A stretch of DNA of 64,000 nt from Nioella ostreopsis (GTDB taxonomy: Bacteria; Pseudomonadota; Alphaproteobacteria; Rhodobacterales; Rhodobacteraceae). This document shows, piece by piece, positions 15,394 to 25,340 of this stretch. Made by a program: the position numbers and the translations under genes. Position 1 is the stretch's first letter. The number at the start of each line of letters is the position of its first letter. The notes under the pieces were generated by a model. That model ran no database searches. It was not told the DNA's origin and worked only from the letters and a program-made list of their open reading frames with translations. The stretch lies in NCBI RefSeq assembly GCF_004000255.1, contig NZ_RCIQ01000017.1:255-64254 (forward strand), in the 5' to 3' direction.

Positions 15394-17220
15394 ATGCAAG
15401 ATCAGAACCAGAACAAGAACCTCATTCTTGCAATGGCGCTCAGCATGGGTGTCATTCTGCTGTGGTCGATCATGTTCCCACCCGAGGAACCGGCCGTCGA
15501 CCCTGCGGCCAATGATCCGGCTGCCGTTTCGATTGTCGATGAAAACGGCAACGAAGTCGCTCTGGTTCCGCCCGCCGCGGGCACCGCCGATGGCACCGTA
15601 GCCGAAGACGCCCCGGAGGCACTGGTTGAATCCCCGCGGATCGAAATCGACACCCCGTCGCTCTACGGCTCCATCGCGCTGACCGGTGGCCGCCTCGACG
15701 ACCTGCTGCTGCGCAACTACCGCGAGACGCTGGACGAGACCTCCGACAATGTCCGGCTGCTGTCGCCCGTTGGCGAGGCCGGTGCCTATTACGCGCTCTA
15801 TGGTTGGACCCCGGGCGGATCGCTCGATTACGATCAGGTGCCGGGATCGAACACGCCCTGGGAGCTGGAAGAGGGCCAATCGCTGACCGTCGAGACCCCT
15901 GTGACCCTGCGGTGGGACAATGGCAATGGTCTGATCTTCCGCCGCACCATCTCGGTCGATGAGGATTACCTGTTCACTGTCACCCAGACGGTGGAAAACA
16001 CCGGCGATACGGATGTGCGCCTTGCACCCTATGGCATCGTTGCCCGCCATGGCCTGCCCGAAGACCTGCAGAATTTCTTCATTCTGCATGAAGGCGTCGT
16101 TCAGAACTCTGACGGCACCCTGAACGAGCTCGACTATGACGGCATGGCCGACATGGATTTCGTCCAGCGCGAAGGCGCGCAGGCCGAGGTGACGGAAGTG
16201 ACCGAATCCGGCTGGATCGGCTTCACCGACAAATACTGGATGACCACGCTGGTCCCCGGATCCGGTCAGCCCTTCACCGCCGTCTCGCGCTATGTGCCCG
16301 GGTCCGAGATCTACCAGACCGAGGCGCGCCTGCCCGCCGTGACCGTCGCCCCGGGTGAAACCGCGGAATCCACCACGCGCCTCTTCGCCGGCGCCAAGGA
16401 ATGGGAAACCATCCGCCGCTACGAAAACGAGGAAGGCATCGACGGGTTCCTCGATTCCATCGACTGGGGCTGGTTCTACTTCCTGACCAAGCCGATCTTC
16501 TGGCTGCTGCACAACCTGCACGCGCTGATCGGCAATATGGGCATCGCCATCATCGCGCTGACCCTGCTGATCAAGGCGATCCTCTTCCCGCTGGCGTATC
16601 GGTCCTATGTCTCGATGGCGAAGATGAAGGAACTTCAGCCAGAGATGGAAAAGCTGAAGGAACGCGCCGGCGACGACCGTGAGGCGATGCAGAAGGGGAT
16701 GATGGAGCTCTACAAGAAGAACAAGGTGAACCCCGCCTCGGGCTGTTTGCCGATCCTTCTGCAGATCCCGATCTTCTTCTCGCTTTACAAGGTGATCTTC
16801 GTCACGCTGGAACTGCGCCATGCGCCGTTCTTCGGCTGGCTGAATGACCTGTCTGCCCCCGACACCAGTTCGATCTACAACCTCTTCGGCCTGCTGCCCT
16901 GGGGCACGCCGGAACCGGGCAGCATCATGGCGCTGATCTTCATCGGCATCCTGCCCATTCTGCTTGGCATCTCGATGTGGCTGCAGCAAAAGCTGAACCC
17001 GGCCCCCACCGACCCGACCCAGCAGATGATCTTTGCCTGGATGCCCTGGGTCTTCATGTTCATGCTTGGCAGCTTTGCCAGCGGGTTGATCGTCTACTGG
17101 ATCACCAACAATACGATCACCTTCACTCAGCAATACATCATCATGCGCAGCCACGGGCATAAGCCGGACGTGTTCGGCAATATTCGCAAAAGCTTCAATC
17201 GCAAAAAGAAATCAGAGTGA
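15394..17220 (+). CDS. yidC: Membrane protein insertase YidC
   Basis: Oxa1-family insertase that places membrane proteins into the inner membrane alone or with SecYEG. It starts with a first transmembrane helix (residues 9-26) and a large periplasmic domain (about 40-350). The five-helix insertase core follows, with the hydrophilic-groove region NPASGCLPILLQIPIFFSLY and a basic C-terminal tail (RKSFNRKKKSE). The 608-residue length fits Gram-negative YidC. ATG at 15394 is chosen; an upstream ATG at 15364 adds ten unconserved residues. The stop overlaps the next start by one nt (TGATG). Confidence 0.97.
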   Translation: MQDQNQNKNLILAMALSMGVILLWSIMFPPEEPAVDPAANDPAAVSIVDENGNEVALVPPAAGTADGTVAEDAPEALVESPRIEIDTPSLYGSIALTGGRLDDLLLRNYRETLDETSDNVRLLSPVGEAGAYYALYGWTPGGSLDYDQVPGSNTPWELEEGQSLTVETPVTLRWDNGNGLIFRRTISVDEDYLFTVTQTVENTGDTDVRLAPYGIVARHGLPEDLQNFFILHEGVVQNSDGTLNELDYDGMADMDFVQREGAQAEVTEVTESGWIGFTDKYWMTTLVPGSGQPFTAVSRYVPGSEIYQTEARLPAVTVAPGETAESTTRLFAGAKEWETIRRYENEEGIDGFLDSIDWGWFYFLTKPIFWLLHNLHALIGNMGIAIIALTLLIKAILFPLAYRSYVSMAKMKELQPEMEKLKERAGDDREAMQKGMMELYKKNKVNPASGCLPILLQIPIFFSLYKVIFVTLELRHAPFFGWLNDLSAPDTSSIYNLFGLLPWGTPEPGSIMALIFIGILPILLGISMWLQQKLNPAPTDPTQQMIFAWMPWVFMFMLGSFASGLIVYWITNNTITFTQQYIIMRSHGHKPDVFGNIRKSFNRKKKSE

Positions 17221-17957
17221 TGACAGCCAAGGTTGAGGCGCTCTGGCGTCACCCGATCAAGAGCCACGGGCGCGAAGCCCTGACACATGCCCGCCTGACC
17301 GCGGGCATGTGTTTTCCGTGGGACAGGGTCTGGGCCGTCGCCCATGACGCCGCCAAGACCGACGGCAGCGCATGGGCCTCTTTCGTGAATTTCTCGATCG
17401 GCGCGAAGCTGCCCGGGTTGATGGCCATCGAGGCGCGCCTCGATGAAGCAACCGAGACCGTCACTCTCACCCATCCCGACCTGCCCGACCTGACCTTTCG
17501 CCCGGATCAAGATCCGCAAGCGCTGATTGACTGGACCAAACCTCTGATGGATCCCAAGCGCGCGCAGTCGCAGCGGATCGTGCGGGTGCCCGGACGCGGC
17601 ATGACCGACACCGATTTCCCCTCTGTCAGCATCGGCAACATGGCCTCGCACCGCGTTGTGGAACAGAAACTGGGTCAGAGCCTGTCGCCCCGCCGCTGGC
17701 GCGCCAATATCTGGGTGGATGGCTGGGCCCCGTGGGAAGAGTTGGACCTGATCGGCAAGACGATCCGCATTGGCAGCGCCGAGATTGCCATTCGCGAACC
17801 GGTGGTGCGCTGCATGGCCACCACGACGAACCCCGATACCGGCAAACGTGACGCCGATACGCTGAGCGTGCTGAACGACGACCGCGAATTCTGCGTCTAT
17901 GGCGAGGTCGTGACCTCGGGCGATATCGCGCTTGGCGATCTGGCAGAGGTGATCTGA
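17220..17957 (+). CDS. MOSC-domain protein
   Basis: A 245-residue protein with the MOSC fold found at the C-terminus of molybdenum-cofactor sulfurases and in YcbX/YiiM-type proteins. Supporting segments are the N-terminal VEALWRHPIKSHGREAL and the late REPVVRCMATTTNPDTGKRD, whose Cys is the usual sulfur-carrying or ligand position. It starts within the yidC stop codon and is followed two nt later by engB, so it is part of the same operon. The physiological substrate is unknown. Confidence 0.87.
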   Translation: MTAKVEALWRHPIKSHGREALTHARLTAGMCFPWDRVWAVAHDAAKTDGSAWASFVNFSIGAKLPGLMAIEARLDEATETVTLTHPDLPDLTFRPDQDPQALIDWTKPLMDPKRAQSQRIVRVPGRGMTDTDFPSVSIGNMASHRVVEQKLGQSLSPRRWRANIWVDGWAPWEELDLIGKTIRIGSAEIAIREPVVRCMATTTNPDTGKRDADTLSVLNDDREFCVYGEVVTSGDIALGDLAEVI

Positions 17958-17959
17958 GA

Positions 17960-18610
17960 ATGGAAATCCGCTTTCCCCTGGCCCCGAAACCCGAAACGGA
18001 AGAAGCCGAGAAGGGCCGTCTTCTGTTTGCAGCGGGGTCCGAGTTCCTCAAAGGTGTCGTCGCCATGGACGGCATGCCGCCCGGTGACAAGATCGAGGTC
18101 TGCTTCGCGGGTCGGTCCAACGTGGGCAAATCCACGCTGATCAACGCCGTGACGGGGCGCAAGGCCTTGGCCCGCGCCTCGAACACACCGGGCCGCACGC
18201 AGGAAATCAACTTCTTCACCATCGCCGACAGTCATTATCTGGTGGACCTGCCCGGCTATGGCTTCGCCAATGCGCCGGTGAAGGTGGTCGAGAAATGGCA
18301 GCGGCTGCTCAAGGCCTATCTGTCGGGCCGCGCCAATCTGCGCCGCGCCTTTGTACTGATCGACAGCCGTCACGGGGTGAAAGCCGTCGATGAAGAGATC
18401 ATGGACCTGCTCGACCGCTCGGCCGTGCCCTTCCAGGTGGTGCTGACCAAGGCCGACAAGATCAAGCAGGCGGATATGCCCGGCCTGCTGGATCAGGTGC
18501 GCGGCGCGCTAGCCAAACATCCGGCGGCCTACCCCGAGATCGTGGCGACCTCGTCCGAAAAGGGCGTTGGCATCCCCACCTTGCGCGCCATTATCGCCGG
18601 CATCATCTGA
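17960..18610 (+). CDS. engB: Ribosome biogenesis GTPase EngB (YihA/YsxC)
   Basis: Essential GTPase for 50S subunit assembly. The ordered motifs are G1 GRSNVGKST (about 53-61), G2 region TPGRTQ, G3 DLPGYGFA, G4 TKADK and G5 ATSSEKG. Length is 216 residues, as usual. It follows the MOSC gene by two nt and precedes argB by 57 nt. This yidC-MOSC-engB-argB order is, as far as I recall, common in Rhodobacteraceae. Confidence 0.96.
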   Translation: MEIRFPLAPKPETEEAEKGRLLFAAGSEFLKGVVAMDGMPPGDKIEVCFAGRSNVGKSTLINAVTGRKALARASNTPGRTQEINFFTIADSHYLVDLPGYGFANAPVKVVEKWQRLLKAYLSGRANLRRAFVLIDSRHGVKAVDEEIMDLLDRSAVPFQVVLTKADKIKQADMPGLLDQVRGALAKHPAAYPEIVATSSEKGVGIPTLRAIIAGII

Positions 18611-18667
18611 AGCCCTTGAGCGACGCGCGCCCAAGCCCTAACAAGATGTGACCAGAGGGTCCGATCC

Positions 18668-19534
18668 ATGAAGAAACAAGTGACCATGACCACCCGCGAC
18701 TACGCTGCCACCGCCCGCACCCTGTCCGAAGCGCTGCCCTACATGCAGCGCTATAACGATGCGGTCGTGGTCATCAAGTTCGGCGGTCACGCCATGGGTG
18801 ACGAAGACGCGATGGCCAGCTTTGCCCGCGATATGGTGCTGTTGCGCCAGGTGGGCATGAACCCGGTGATCGTCCATGGCGGCGGCCCGATGATCAACGA
18901 AATGCTGGCCAAGCTTGGCGTGAAATCGGAATTCGTCAAAGGCAAGCGGGTGACCGATGCCGCCACGGTGGACGTGGTCGAGATGGTGCTGTCGGGCATG
19001 GTCAACAAGCGCATCGTGCAGGCGATCAACGCGCAAGGTGGCCGCGCCGTGGGTCTGTCGGGCAAGGACGCGAACCTGATGATCTGCGATCCCTCCGACC
19101 CGGAACTGGGCTTCGTCGGTGAACCGGCAGAGGTCGATCCCGCCGTGCTGCTGAACCTTTTCGAGGACGATATGATCCCAGTCGTGGCCCCGCTTGGCGC
19201 GGGCCGCGCGGGCGAAACCTACAACATCAACGGTGACACGGCGGCGGGTGCCATCGCGGCGGCGCTGAAGGCCGACCGACTGCTGCTGCTGACCGATGTG
19301 GCGGGCGTCAAGAACGCGGCGGGCGAAGTGCTGACCCAGCTGTCCGCGACCGAGGTTGAACAGATGACAGCCGATGGCGTCATCGCGGGTGGCATGATCC
19401 CCAAGACCGAAACCGCCGTGAACGCAGTACGCAACGGCGTGCGCGCCTGCACCATCGTTGACGGGCGCGTCAACAACGCCGTTTTGCTGGAACTCTTTAC
19501 CGCCCACGGCGCAGGCAGCATGATCCGCGCCTGA
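18668..19534 (+). CDS. argB: Acetylglutamate kinase
   Basis: Phosphorylates N-acetyl-L-glutamate, the second step of arginine biosynthesis. The amino-acid-kinase motifs are clear: [10 protein letters not shown] near residue 38, [12 protein letters not shown] near 76, and the later [20 protein letters not shown] and [15 protein letters not shown] segments. The N-terminal helix upstream of the core fits the hexameric, arginine-inhibitable type, which is an inference from length (288 aa). It follows engB in the same orientation. Confidence 0.97.
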   Translation: MKKQVTMTTRDYAATARTLSEALPYMQRYNDAVVVIKFGGHAMGDEDAMASFARDMVLLRQVGMNPVIVHGGGPMINEMLAKLGVKSEFVKGKRVTDAATVDVVEMVLSGMVNKRIVQAINAQGGRAVGLSGKDANLMICDPSDPELGFVGEPAEVDPAVLLNLFEDDMIPVVAPLGAGRAGETYNINGDTAAGAIAAALKADRLLLLTDVAGVKNAAGEVLTQLSATEVEQMTADGVIAGGMIPKTETAVNAVRNGVRACTIVDGRVNNAVLLELFTAHGAGSMIRA

Positions 19535-19573
19535 CACTTGCCAAGTGCCCCGCGCGGACGCAGAGTTTCCCGC

Positions 19574-20212
19574 ATGGACCTCACCGCGATTCAGGCGCTC
19601 GCCGCTCCGCATTTCCTGGATATCTTCGGCGCGTTCCACGCGACGCCTGAGGATGGCTGCGCCTCCGGCACCATGGTTCTGCTCTCGCCGCTGGAACCCG
19701 GCTTCTGGGCGCATTTTCAGAACCAGCCAGAGTTTTCCGGCCCCGATCCAATGGACCGCTGGTCCACCCGGGTCATCGGCGCGCTGGCAAGCACGCTTGG
19801 CGGCACCGCCCACTTCCCCTTTGGCGGCCCACCCTACGCCCCGTTCATCCGATGGGCCACCCGCACCGGCCGCGCCTGGCCCTCGCCCGTGGGGATGCTG
19901 GTGCATGACACCGCTGGCATGATGATTTCGATCCGAGGTGCGGTGCTGCTGCCCGGTCAACTTGACTTACCCGCCTTACAGGCCAGCTCCCCCTGCGCGG
20001 ACTGCGCCCAACCCTGCCTGACCGCCTGCCCCGTCGGGGCGCTTGGGCCACAGCCCTATGACGTTCCGGCCTGTCACGCCCACCTGGACAGCCCCGAGGG
20101 TGCCGACTGCCTGACCCGCGGCTGCCTTGTGCGCCGCGCCTGCCCCATCAGCCAACGCTTTGGCCGAGACCCAGCCCAGACCGCCCATCACATGAGGCAT
20201 TTTCACAAATGA
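19574..20212 (+). CDS. Ferredoxin-like iron-sulfur protein
   Basis: A 212-residue protein with a 4Fe-4S ligand set CADCAQPCLTACPVGAL (about residues 139-155) and further cysteines in a CHAHL and a CLTRGCLVRRACP stretch. This resembles the FeS part of epoxyqueuosine-reductase-like proteins without the corrinoid domain. The electron partner is unknown. ATG at 19574 is chosen over an upstream TTG because MDLTAIQALA begins a well-formed helix. The stop overlaps the next gene by four nt (ATGA), so the two are coupled. Confidence 0.78.
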   Translation: MDLTAIQALAAPHFLDIFGAFHATPEDGCASGTMVLLSPLEPGFWAHFQNQPEFSGPDPMDRWSTRVIGALASTLGGTAHFPFGGPPYAPFIRWATRTGRAWPSPVGMLVHDTAGMMISIRGAVLLPGQLDLPALQASSPCADCAQPCLTACPVGALGPQPYDVPACHAHLDSPEGADCLTRGCLVRRACPISQRFGRDPAQTAHHMRHFHK

Positions 20213-20712
20213 GCCTGACCCTGATCCTGACCCGTCACGCAAAATCCGACTGGGGCGACCCGATGCTGGACGACCATGACCGCCCCCTTAACGCGCGCGG
20301 GCAGCGTGATGCGCCGCGGATCGGTCAGTGGCTGCAGGACAAGGGCTATGTGCCCGACAAGGTCACGGTGTCATCCGCGCGCCGGGCGCAGGAAACATGG
20401 CAAGGCATTGCGACAACCATTGGCGGGCGCCCCAAGGTCAACACCGCTGAAAAGCTCTATCATGCATCGGCAGATACGCTTCTGGCCTATACGCGCGGTT
20501 CTTACGCGATGACCCACATGATCATCGGCCATAACCCCGGTATGGCCGAGTTTGCCGAGAGGCTGCTGTTCAGCAAGCCAATGAACGCGCGGTTCGCCGA
20601 CTTCCCGACCTGCGCCACGCTGGTGGTGGATTGCGACGAATCCGACTGGCGCGATGTTCAGTGGGGCAGTGGAAAGCTGCTGGACTTCGTTACACCCCAC
20701 GACCTGCCCTGA
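20209..20712 (+). CDS. SixA-like histidine phosphatase
   Basis: A 167-residue phosphohistidine phosphatase of the phosphoglycerate-mutase-like superfamily. The catalytic LTRHAKS motif lies at residues 7-13, and the second histidine is in IIGHNPGM. The compact fold without extra domains resembles SixA, which removes phosphate from histidine phosphotransfer proteins. The actual target here is not known. It ends the operon that starts at yidC and is followed by a strong bidirectional terminator. Confidence 0.88.
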   Translation: MSLTLILTRHAKSDWGDPMLDDHDRPLNARGQRDAPRIGQWLQDKGYVPDKVTVSSARRAQETWQGIATTIGGRPKVNTAEKLYHASADTLLAYTRGSYAMTHMIIGHNPGMAEFAERLLFSKPMNARFADFPTCATLVVDCDESDWRDVQWGSGKLLDFVTPHDLP

Positions 20713-20718
20713 ACGAAA

Positions 20719-20748
20719 AAGGCCCCCGCGATCCACGGGGGCCTCTTT
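20719..20748. terminator. Bidirectional intrinsic terminator
   Basis: GGCCCCCG (20721-20728) pairs with CGGGGGCC (20736-20743), with an A-tract before and CTCTTT after. It separates the SixA-like gene from the converging bzt operon and can stop both. Confidence 0.88.
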
Positions 20749-20765
20749 GAGTGCTGTCGGTCGGC

Positions 20766-21569
20766 TCAGTGGCCGAGGATCTGGCTGAGGAACAGCTTGG
20801 TCCGGTCAGACTGCGGATTGGTGAAGAACTCTTCCGGTTCGTTCTGTTCCACGATCTGGCCCGCGTCCATGAAGATGACCCGGTTGGCGACCTGCCGTGC
20901 GAAGCCCATCTCGTGGGTCACGCAGAGCATGGTCATGCCTTCCTCGGCCAGCTCGATCATGGTGTCGAGCACTTCCTTGATCATCTCGGGGTCAAGCGCC
21001 GAGGTGGGTTCGTCGAACAGCATGATGCGCGGACGCATGCAGAGCGAGCGGGCAATCGCCACACGCTGCTGCTGACCACCGGACAACTGGCCGGGGTACT
21101 TGTCGGCCTGTTCCGGGATCTTCACCTTTTCAAGGAAATGCATCGCCGTTTCCTCGGCTTCCTTCTTGGGCGTCTTGCGCACCCAGATCGGGGCCAGCGT
21201 GCAGTTTTCCAGGATCGTCAGGTGCGGGAACAGGTTGAAGTGCTGGAAGCACATGCCAACCTCGGACCGGATCTTGTCGATGTTCTTCAGGTCGTTCGAC
21301 AGTTCGGTTCCGTCCACCACGATCTTGCCCTGCTGGTGTTCTTCCAGCGCGTTGATGCAGCGGATCAGGGTGGATTTGCCGGACCCCGAGGGACCACAGA
21401 TCACGATCCGTTCGCCACGATACACCGTCAGGTCGATGTCGCGCAGCACGTGGAAAGTGCCGTACCACTTGTTCATCCCCGAGATGTCGATCGCGACCTC
21501 GTCAGAGACTTTCATATGGGACCGGTCGATTTCGCGGTTCTGGATAGCGGAAGTTTGAGCGTCAGTCAT
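20766..21569 (-). CDS. bztD: Glutamate/glutamine/aspartate/asparagine ABC transporter ATP-binding protein
   Basis: ATPase of a polar amino-acid importer. It has Walker [10 protein letters not shown], the Q-loop, signature LSGGQQQR, Walker [13 protein letters not shown] and the switch His in CVTHEMGF. The 267 residues include a short N-terminal extension before the ABC core, as in BztD/AapP. It is the last gene of the bzt operon, 12 nt after bztC, and ends just before the terminator at 20719-20748. Confidence 0.95.
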   Translation of the reverse strand: MTDAQTSAIQNREIDRSHMKVSDEVAIDISGMNKWYGTFHVLRDIDLTVYRGERIVICGPSGSGKSTLIRCINALEEHQQGKIVVDGTELSNDLKNIDKIRSEVGMCFQHFNLFPHLTILENCTLAPIWVRKTPKKEAEETAMHFLEKVKIPEQADKYPGQLSGGQQQRVAIARSLCMRPRIMLFDEPTSALDPEMIKEVLDTMIELAEEGMTMLCVTHEMGFARQVANRVIFMDAGQIVEQNEPEEFFTNPQSDRTKLFLSQILGH

Positions 21570-21581
21570 TTGGACGTCTCC

Positions 21582-22883
21582 TTAGCGATGCCCGGTGTTG
21601 AGCTTGCGCTCAAGCCACTGAGAGTAGCGGGACATGGAAAAACAGAAGATGAAGAAGCACAGGCCGATGAAGATGAACAGTTCCCAGTAGATACCGTTCC
21701 AGGCCGAGTCCGCGCGAATTGCGTTGGACAGGCCAATCGGGTCCAGAAGGCCGATGAACACCACAAGCGTGGTATCCTTGAACAGCCCGATGAAGGTGGA
21801 CACGATCCCGGGGATGGAAATCTTCAGCGCCTGCGGCAGGATGATCAGCTGCATGGACTGCCAGTAGTCGAGCCCAAGGCTGTCGGCGCCCTCATACTGG
21901 CCGCGCGGCAGGGCGGCGAGCCCCCCACGGACCACCTCGGCGATATAGGCCGAGGAGAAGAGCGTCACCATGATGATCACCCGCAACATCAGGTCGAAGT
22001 TGGTTCCCGGCGGCAGGAAGTAGTTCAGCAGCAGCGATGCCGTGAACAGCCACACGATCAGGGGAACGCCCCGGATGACCTCGATGAAGATGACCGAGCA
22101 CTTGTTGATGATGAACAGGTCAGACTGACGGCCAAGCGCCAGGAAGATGCCCAGAGGCAGCGACATGACGATACCTGCGACACCGATCACGATGGCCAGC
22201 ATGAAGCCGCCGAAGCGATCGGAAGGCACCGCTTCGATCCCGATGGGAAGTGCGGCACCCAGAATGCCGCTCAGCGGACCGGCGACGAGCAGCCAGTACA
22301 GAAGCGGCACCACGATGGCCCCGATGGTTGCACCAAGCGCCCCGAGCGTGGCGGCGCCGTAGGTCAGAACCGCCCAACCGATGACGAACCCGAGGGCCGT
22401 CACAAGCGGACCCCAGATCGTGCCGCCCCACAGCAGCCAATAGGCCGCGAAGGGCATGATAGCCGTCACGATCAGCAGCTTGCGCGGGGCCGTGTCGAAC
22501 AGGATCGGGGCAATGGCGACACCGAACAGGATCAGCGCCAGGATCGGACGCCAGTAGAGCTCTGACGGATAGAAGCCGAACAAGAGCTGATGCCAGCGAT
22601 CCGCGATCACCGCCCAACAGGCCACGTCATATCCGATACCCGATGCATCGCGGATTTCACGGCATTCCGTCAGGGATTCCGCGTTCCAGATTCCACCGAC
22701 CGACCAGGGCAGGATATGCGCCAGCACCCAGTAGATCACGTAAAGCGACACGATGGTCAGGATCGTGTTCAGCCAGCCCGAGAACAGGTTTTCCCTGATC
22801 CACTTCACCGCACCCTTCTCGGTGATCGGCGGATCCTTGGGGTCCAGCATCTGGGTGCGGACAAATGAAGGTGTATTTGTCAT
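21582..22883 (-). CDS. bztC: Amino-acid ABC transporter permease BztC
   Basis: One of two permeases of the Bzt importer. The 433-residue length is large for this family because of extra N-terminal helices and a periplasmic insertion, as known for BztC/AapM. The conserved EAA loop reads EGADSLGLDYWQSMQLIILPQALKI and contacts the ATPase. Around ten hydrophobic segments are visible. The ATG stands one nt after the bztB stop, so translation is coupled. Confidence 0.95.
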   Translation of the reverse strand: MTNTPSFVRTQMLDPKDPPITEKGAVKWIRENLFSGWLNTILTIVSLYVIYWVLAHILPWSVGGIWNAESLTECREIRDASGIGYDVACWAVIADRWHQLLFGFYPSELYWRPILALILFGVAIAPILFDTAPRKLLIVTAIMPFAAYWLLWGGTIWGPLVTALGFVIGWAVLTYGAATLGALGATIGAIVVPLLYWLLVAGPLSGILGAALPIGIEAVPSDRFGGFMLAIVIGVAGIVMSLPLGIFLALGRQSDLFIINKCSVIFIEVIRGVPLIVWLFTASLLLNYFLPPGTNFDLMLRVIIMVTLFSSAYIAEVVRGGLAALPRGQYEGADSLGLDYWQSMQLIILPQALKISIPGIVSTFIGLFKDTTLVVFIGLLDPIGLSNAIRADSAWNGIYWELFIFIGLCFFIFCFSMSRYSQWLERKLNTGHR

Positions 22884-22884
22884 A

Positions 22885-24174
22885 TCACCGCTCCTTCAGC
22901 TTGACGGAATTGTTGTAGATGTTCATCGCGCCCGAGATGACCAGCGAGGTCACAAGGTAGAACAGACCCAAAAGCAGCATGCCCTCCAGCTCTCGGCCGG
23001 TCTGGTTGATCGTGATCCCCCCGAGGGTGGAGCGAACATCCATGTAGCCCACGGCGATGGCGAGCGAGCTGTTCTTGGTCAGGTTCAGATATTGCGAGAT
23101 GAGCGGTGGAATGATCACCCGCATCGCCTGCGGCAGGATCACCAGATTCATCGTCCGGTTCGGACGCAGGCCCAGGGCAAACGCCGCCTCGGTCTGGCCC
23201 CTGCTGACGGCCAGGATGCCCGCCCGGACAATCTCGGCGATGAATGCGCCAGTGTAAAGCGACAGCGCGAACCAAAGGGCAATCAGCGAGTTCCGCATAT
23301 GGATGCCGCCAGAGAAGTTGAAGCCCCTTAGTTCGGGAAGATCCAGCGTTGCACCAAGGGCGATCATGACCAGAACAAACGGCCCGAGGATCACCCCGAT
23401 CTGCATCCACAACGTGGCTGGTGGCCTGATGCCCGTCGCCTCCTGCGTCTTGGTGGCCCAACGTCCAATTGCCTTTGACGCAAGGACGCCGCCAACAAGC
23501 AGAACCAGTACAAGCAGCCAGTCCATCGCAACGGCCGACGGGATGATCGCAGCTTCGACGCCATCTGCCGCTTCGGTCATTTCATTGCCGCCAAGCGAGC
23601 GGGTAAAGACGACATTGGGCACATAGATCCCGCGGTTCGTGACAGCGACGCTGTCTCCGAGGATCATCGACGCTTCCGCATCCTCCCCGCGGAAGTCTCG
23701 CGGTTGCGGGGTGGCTTCGGTCATGACCGCGAAGATCAGGATGATCCACAGCAGCAGCGGGATGTTGCGGAAGCCTTCGACATAGACGGTCATCAGGCGG
23801 CCGACGATCCAGTTCTTCGACAGGCGCAGAACACCGGCGATGACGCCGAGGATGGTGGCCAGGATGCAGCCCAGAAAGGCAACAAGAAGCGTATTGAGAA
23901 TACCGACAAGCGCGGCGCGCCCGTGGGTGGAGTCATTCGAGTATTCGATGAGGCGCTGGTTGATATCGTAACCGGCGCGAGAGTTCAGGAAGGCGAAGTT
24001 GAAATCTTTCCCGAGCTCTTCAAGATTGTGAACGATGTTCCGTCCCAGGAACCAGATCGCCGCAAGAATGAGGGCGAAGGCGACAACCTGAATGGTCATG
24101 GACCGATACCGGGTGTCGTAGATAAGTTGGCTAAGTCGGAAGGACTCGGCCGGTGGGTTTGTTGCTGATGACAT
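22885..24174 (-). CDS. bztB: Amino-acid ABC transporter permease BztB
   Basis: Second permease of the Bzt importer (429 aa), homologous to AapQ. It has an N-terminal helix, a long periplasmic loop (about 75-190) and the EAA loop QTEAAFALGLRPNRTMNLVILPQAM near the C-terminus. ATG at 24174 (MSSATNPP) is chosen over a frame extending to 24222, because that extension runs into the intergenic hairpin region and is not membrane-protein-like. No strong ribosome-binding site precedes it. Confidence 0.94.
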   Translation of the reverse strand: MSSATNPPAESFRLSQLIYDTRYRSMTIQVVAFALILAAIWFLGRNIVHNLEELGKDFNFAFLNSRAGYDINQRLIEYSNDSTHGRAALVGILNTLLVAFLGCILATILGVIAGVLRLSKNWIVGRLMTVYVEGFRNIPLLLWIILIFAVMTEATPQPRDFRGEDAEASMILGDSVAVTNRGIYVPNVVFTRSLGGNEMTEAADGVEAAIIPSAVAMDWLLVLVLLVGGVLASKAIGRWATKTQEATGIRPPATLWMQIGVILGPFVLVMIALGATLDLPELRGFNFSGGIHMRNSLIALWFALSLYTGAFIAEIVRAGILAVSRGQTEAAFALGLRPNRTMNLVILPQAMRVIIPPLISQYLNLTKNSSLAIAVGYMDVRSTLGGITINQTGRELEGMLLLGLFYLVTSLVISGAMNIYNNSVKLKER

Positions 24175-24284
24175 GTTTGGCAACCCCGACTGTCGCTGGA
24201 GGAGCGACCCACGACCCCCCATTCACCTGTATGACAGGTGGTCCGGTCGCATGGTCAGTACTTGGTGAGGCGCAATTGGAAGAA

Positions 24285-24305
24285 GGGCGCGGCAATGCCG
24301 CGCCC
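24285..24305 (-). terminator. Stem-loop between bztA and bztB
   Basis: A perfect nine-pair stem, GGGCGCGGC (24285-24293) with GCCGCGCCC (24297-24305), is extended outside by AATTGG/CCAATT pairing. On the reverse strand it stands directly after the bztA stop without a long T-run. Such hairpins typically protect the binding-protein mRNA and lower permease expression. Confidence 0.68.
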
Positions 24306-24323
24306 CCCAATTCCGGCTATTCC

Positions 24324-25340
24324 TTAGCGGAACGGCGGCGAGTAGAGCAGACCGCCATCGGTCCACTGGGCGTTCAGACCACGCGCCAGACCGATCGGGG
24401 TGTTCTCACCGATGTTGCCTTCAAAGAGTTCACCGTAGTTGCCGACGGAGGAAATCGCGTTTGCCGCCCAGTCGGAGGACAGGCCGAGCATACCGCCCAG
24501 GTCGCCTTCGGAGCCGAGCAGACGGTTGATTTCCGGGTTCTCGGTGCCGGCGGCCAGTTCAGCCACGTTTGCCGAGGTCACGCCAAGTTCTTCTGCCGCG
24601 ATCAGAGCGTTCAGCGTCCAGCGGACGATGTCGCCCCATTCGTTGTCACCATGACGGACGAGCGGGCCGAGCGGCTCTTTCGAGATGATTTCCGGCAGAA
24701 CCACGTGTGCCGACGGATCTTCGAAAGTGGCGCGGGTTGCGGCCAGACCGGATGCGTCGGTGGTGTACACGTCGCAGGCGCCAGCCAGATACTGCTGCTG
24801 CGCTTCTGCGTTGGTTTCGATCGGAACCGGCTCGTAGCTCATGTTGTTGGAGCTGAAGAAGTCAGCCAGGTTGAGCTCGGTGGTGGTGCCGGTCTGGATA
24901 CAAACGGTCGCGCCGTCCAGTTCCATGGCCGAGGACACGCCCAGTTCACGGGGAACCATGAAGCCCTGACCGTCATAGTAGTTGATGCCGGTGAATTCGA
25001 AACGCAGGTCGACGTCACGGCTGAAGGTCCAGGTGGTGTTCCGGGCCAGCATGTCAATTTCGCCGGAGGCCAGCGCGGTGAAGCGGGTCTGACCGGTGGT
25101 GGGGACGAAGTTCACAGCGGTGGAGTCGCCGAGAACGGCAGCGGCGACAGCGCGACAAACGCCAACGTCGAAGCCTTCCCATTCACCGTTTGCATCGGGC
25201 GCCGCGAAGCCGACGAGGCCAGTGGTCACGCCGCAGTTCAGTGCACCACGCGCGCGGACTTCGTCCAGCGTCTGCGCGGACACAGCACCAGCTGCAAGAC
25301 CTGCCACGGCAAGCGTGCCGAGAAGAACGGATTTTTTCAT
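24324..25340 (-). CDS. bztA: Amino-acid ABC transporter periplasmic binding protein BztA
   Basis: Periplasmic receptor for acidic amino acids and their amides (338 aa). A Sec signal peptide (MKKSVLLGTLAVAGLAAGAV, cleavage after VSA near residue 22) leads the SBP_bac_3 domain with GLVGFAAPDANGEWEGFDVGVCRA and ALASGEIDMLARNTTWT. ATG at 25340 is preceded by GAAGAGGTAAAC; the frame extends upstream without a better start. First gene of bztABCD. The 236-base stretch before it should hold the promoter, but no convincing hexamer pair was found. Confidence 0.96.
   Translation of the reverse strand: MKKSVLLGTLAVAGLAAGAVSAQTLDEVRARGALNCGVTTGLVGFAAPDANGEWEGFDVGVCRAVAAAVLGDSTAVNFVPTTGQTRFTALASGEIDMLARNTTWTFSRDVDLRFEFTGINYYDGQGFMVPRELGVSSAMELDGATVCIQTGTTTELNLADFFSSNNMSYEPVPIETNAEAQQQYLAGACDVYTTDASGLAATRATFEDPSAHVVLPEIISKEPLGPLVRHGDNEWGDIVRWTLNALIAAEELGVTSANVAELAAGTENPEINRLLGSEGDLGGMLGLSSDWAANAISSVGNYGELFEGNIGENTPIGLARGLNAQWTDGGLLYSPPFR

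Noticed and set aside
20751-22565. A 604-codon open frame opposite bztD and bztC
   Set aside because: Antisense to two clear ABC-transporter genes. The product has the His/Asp/Gln-rich composition of a shadow frame.
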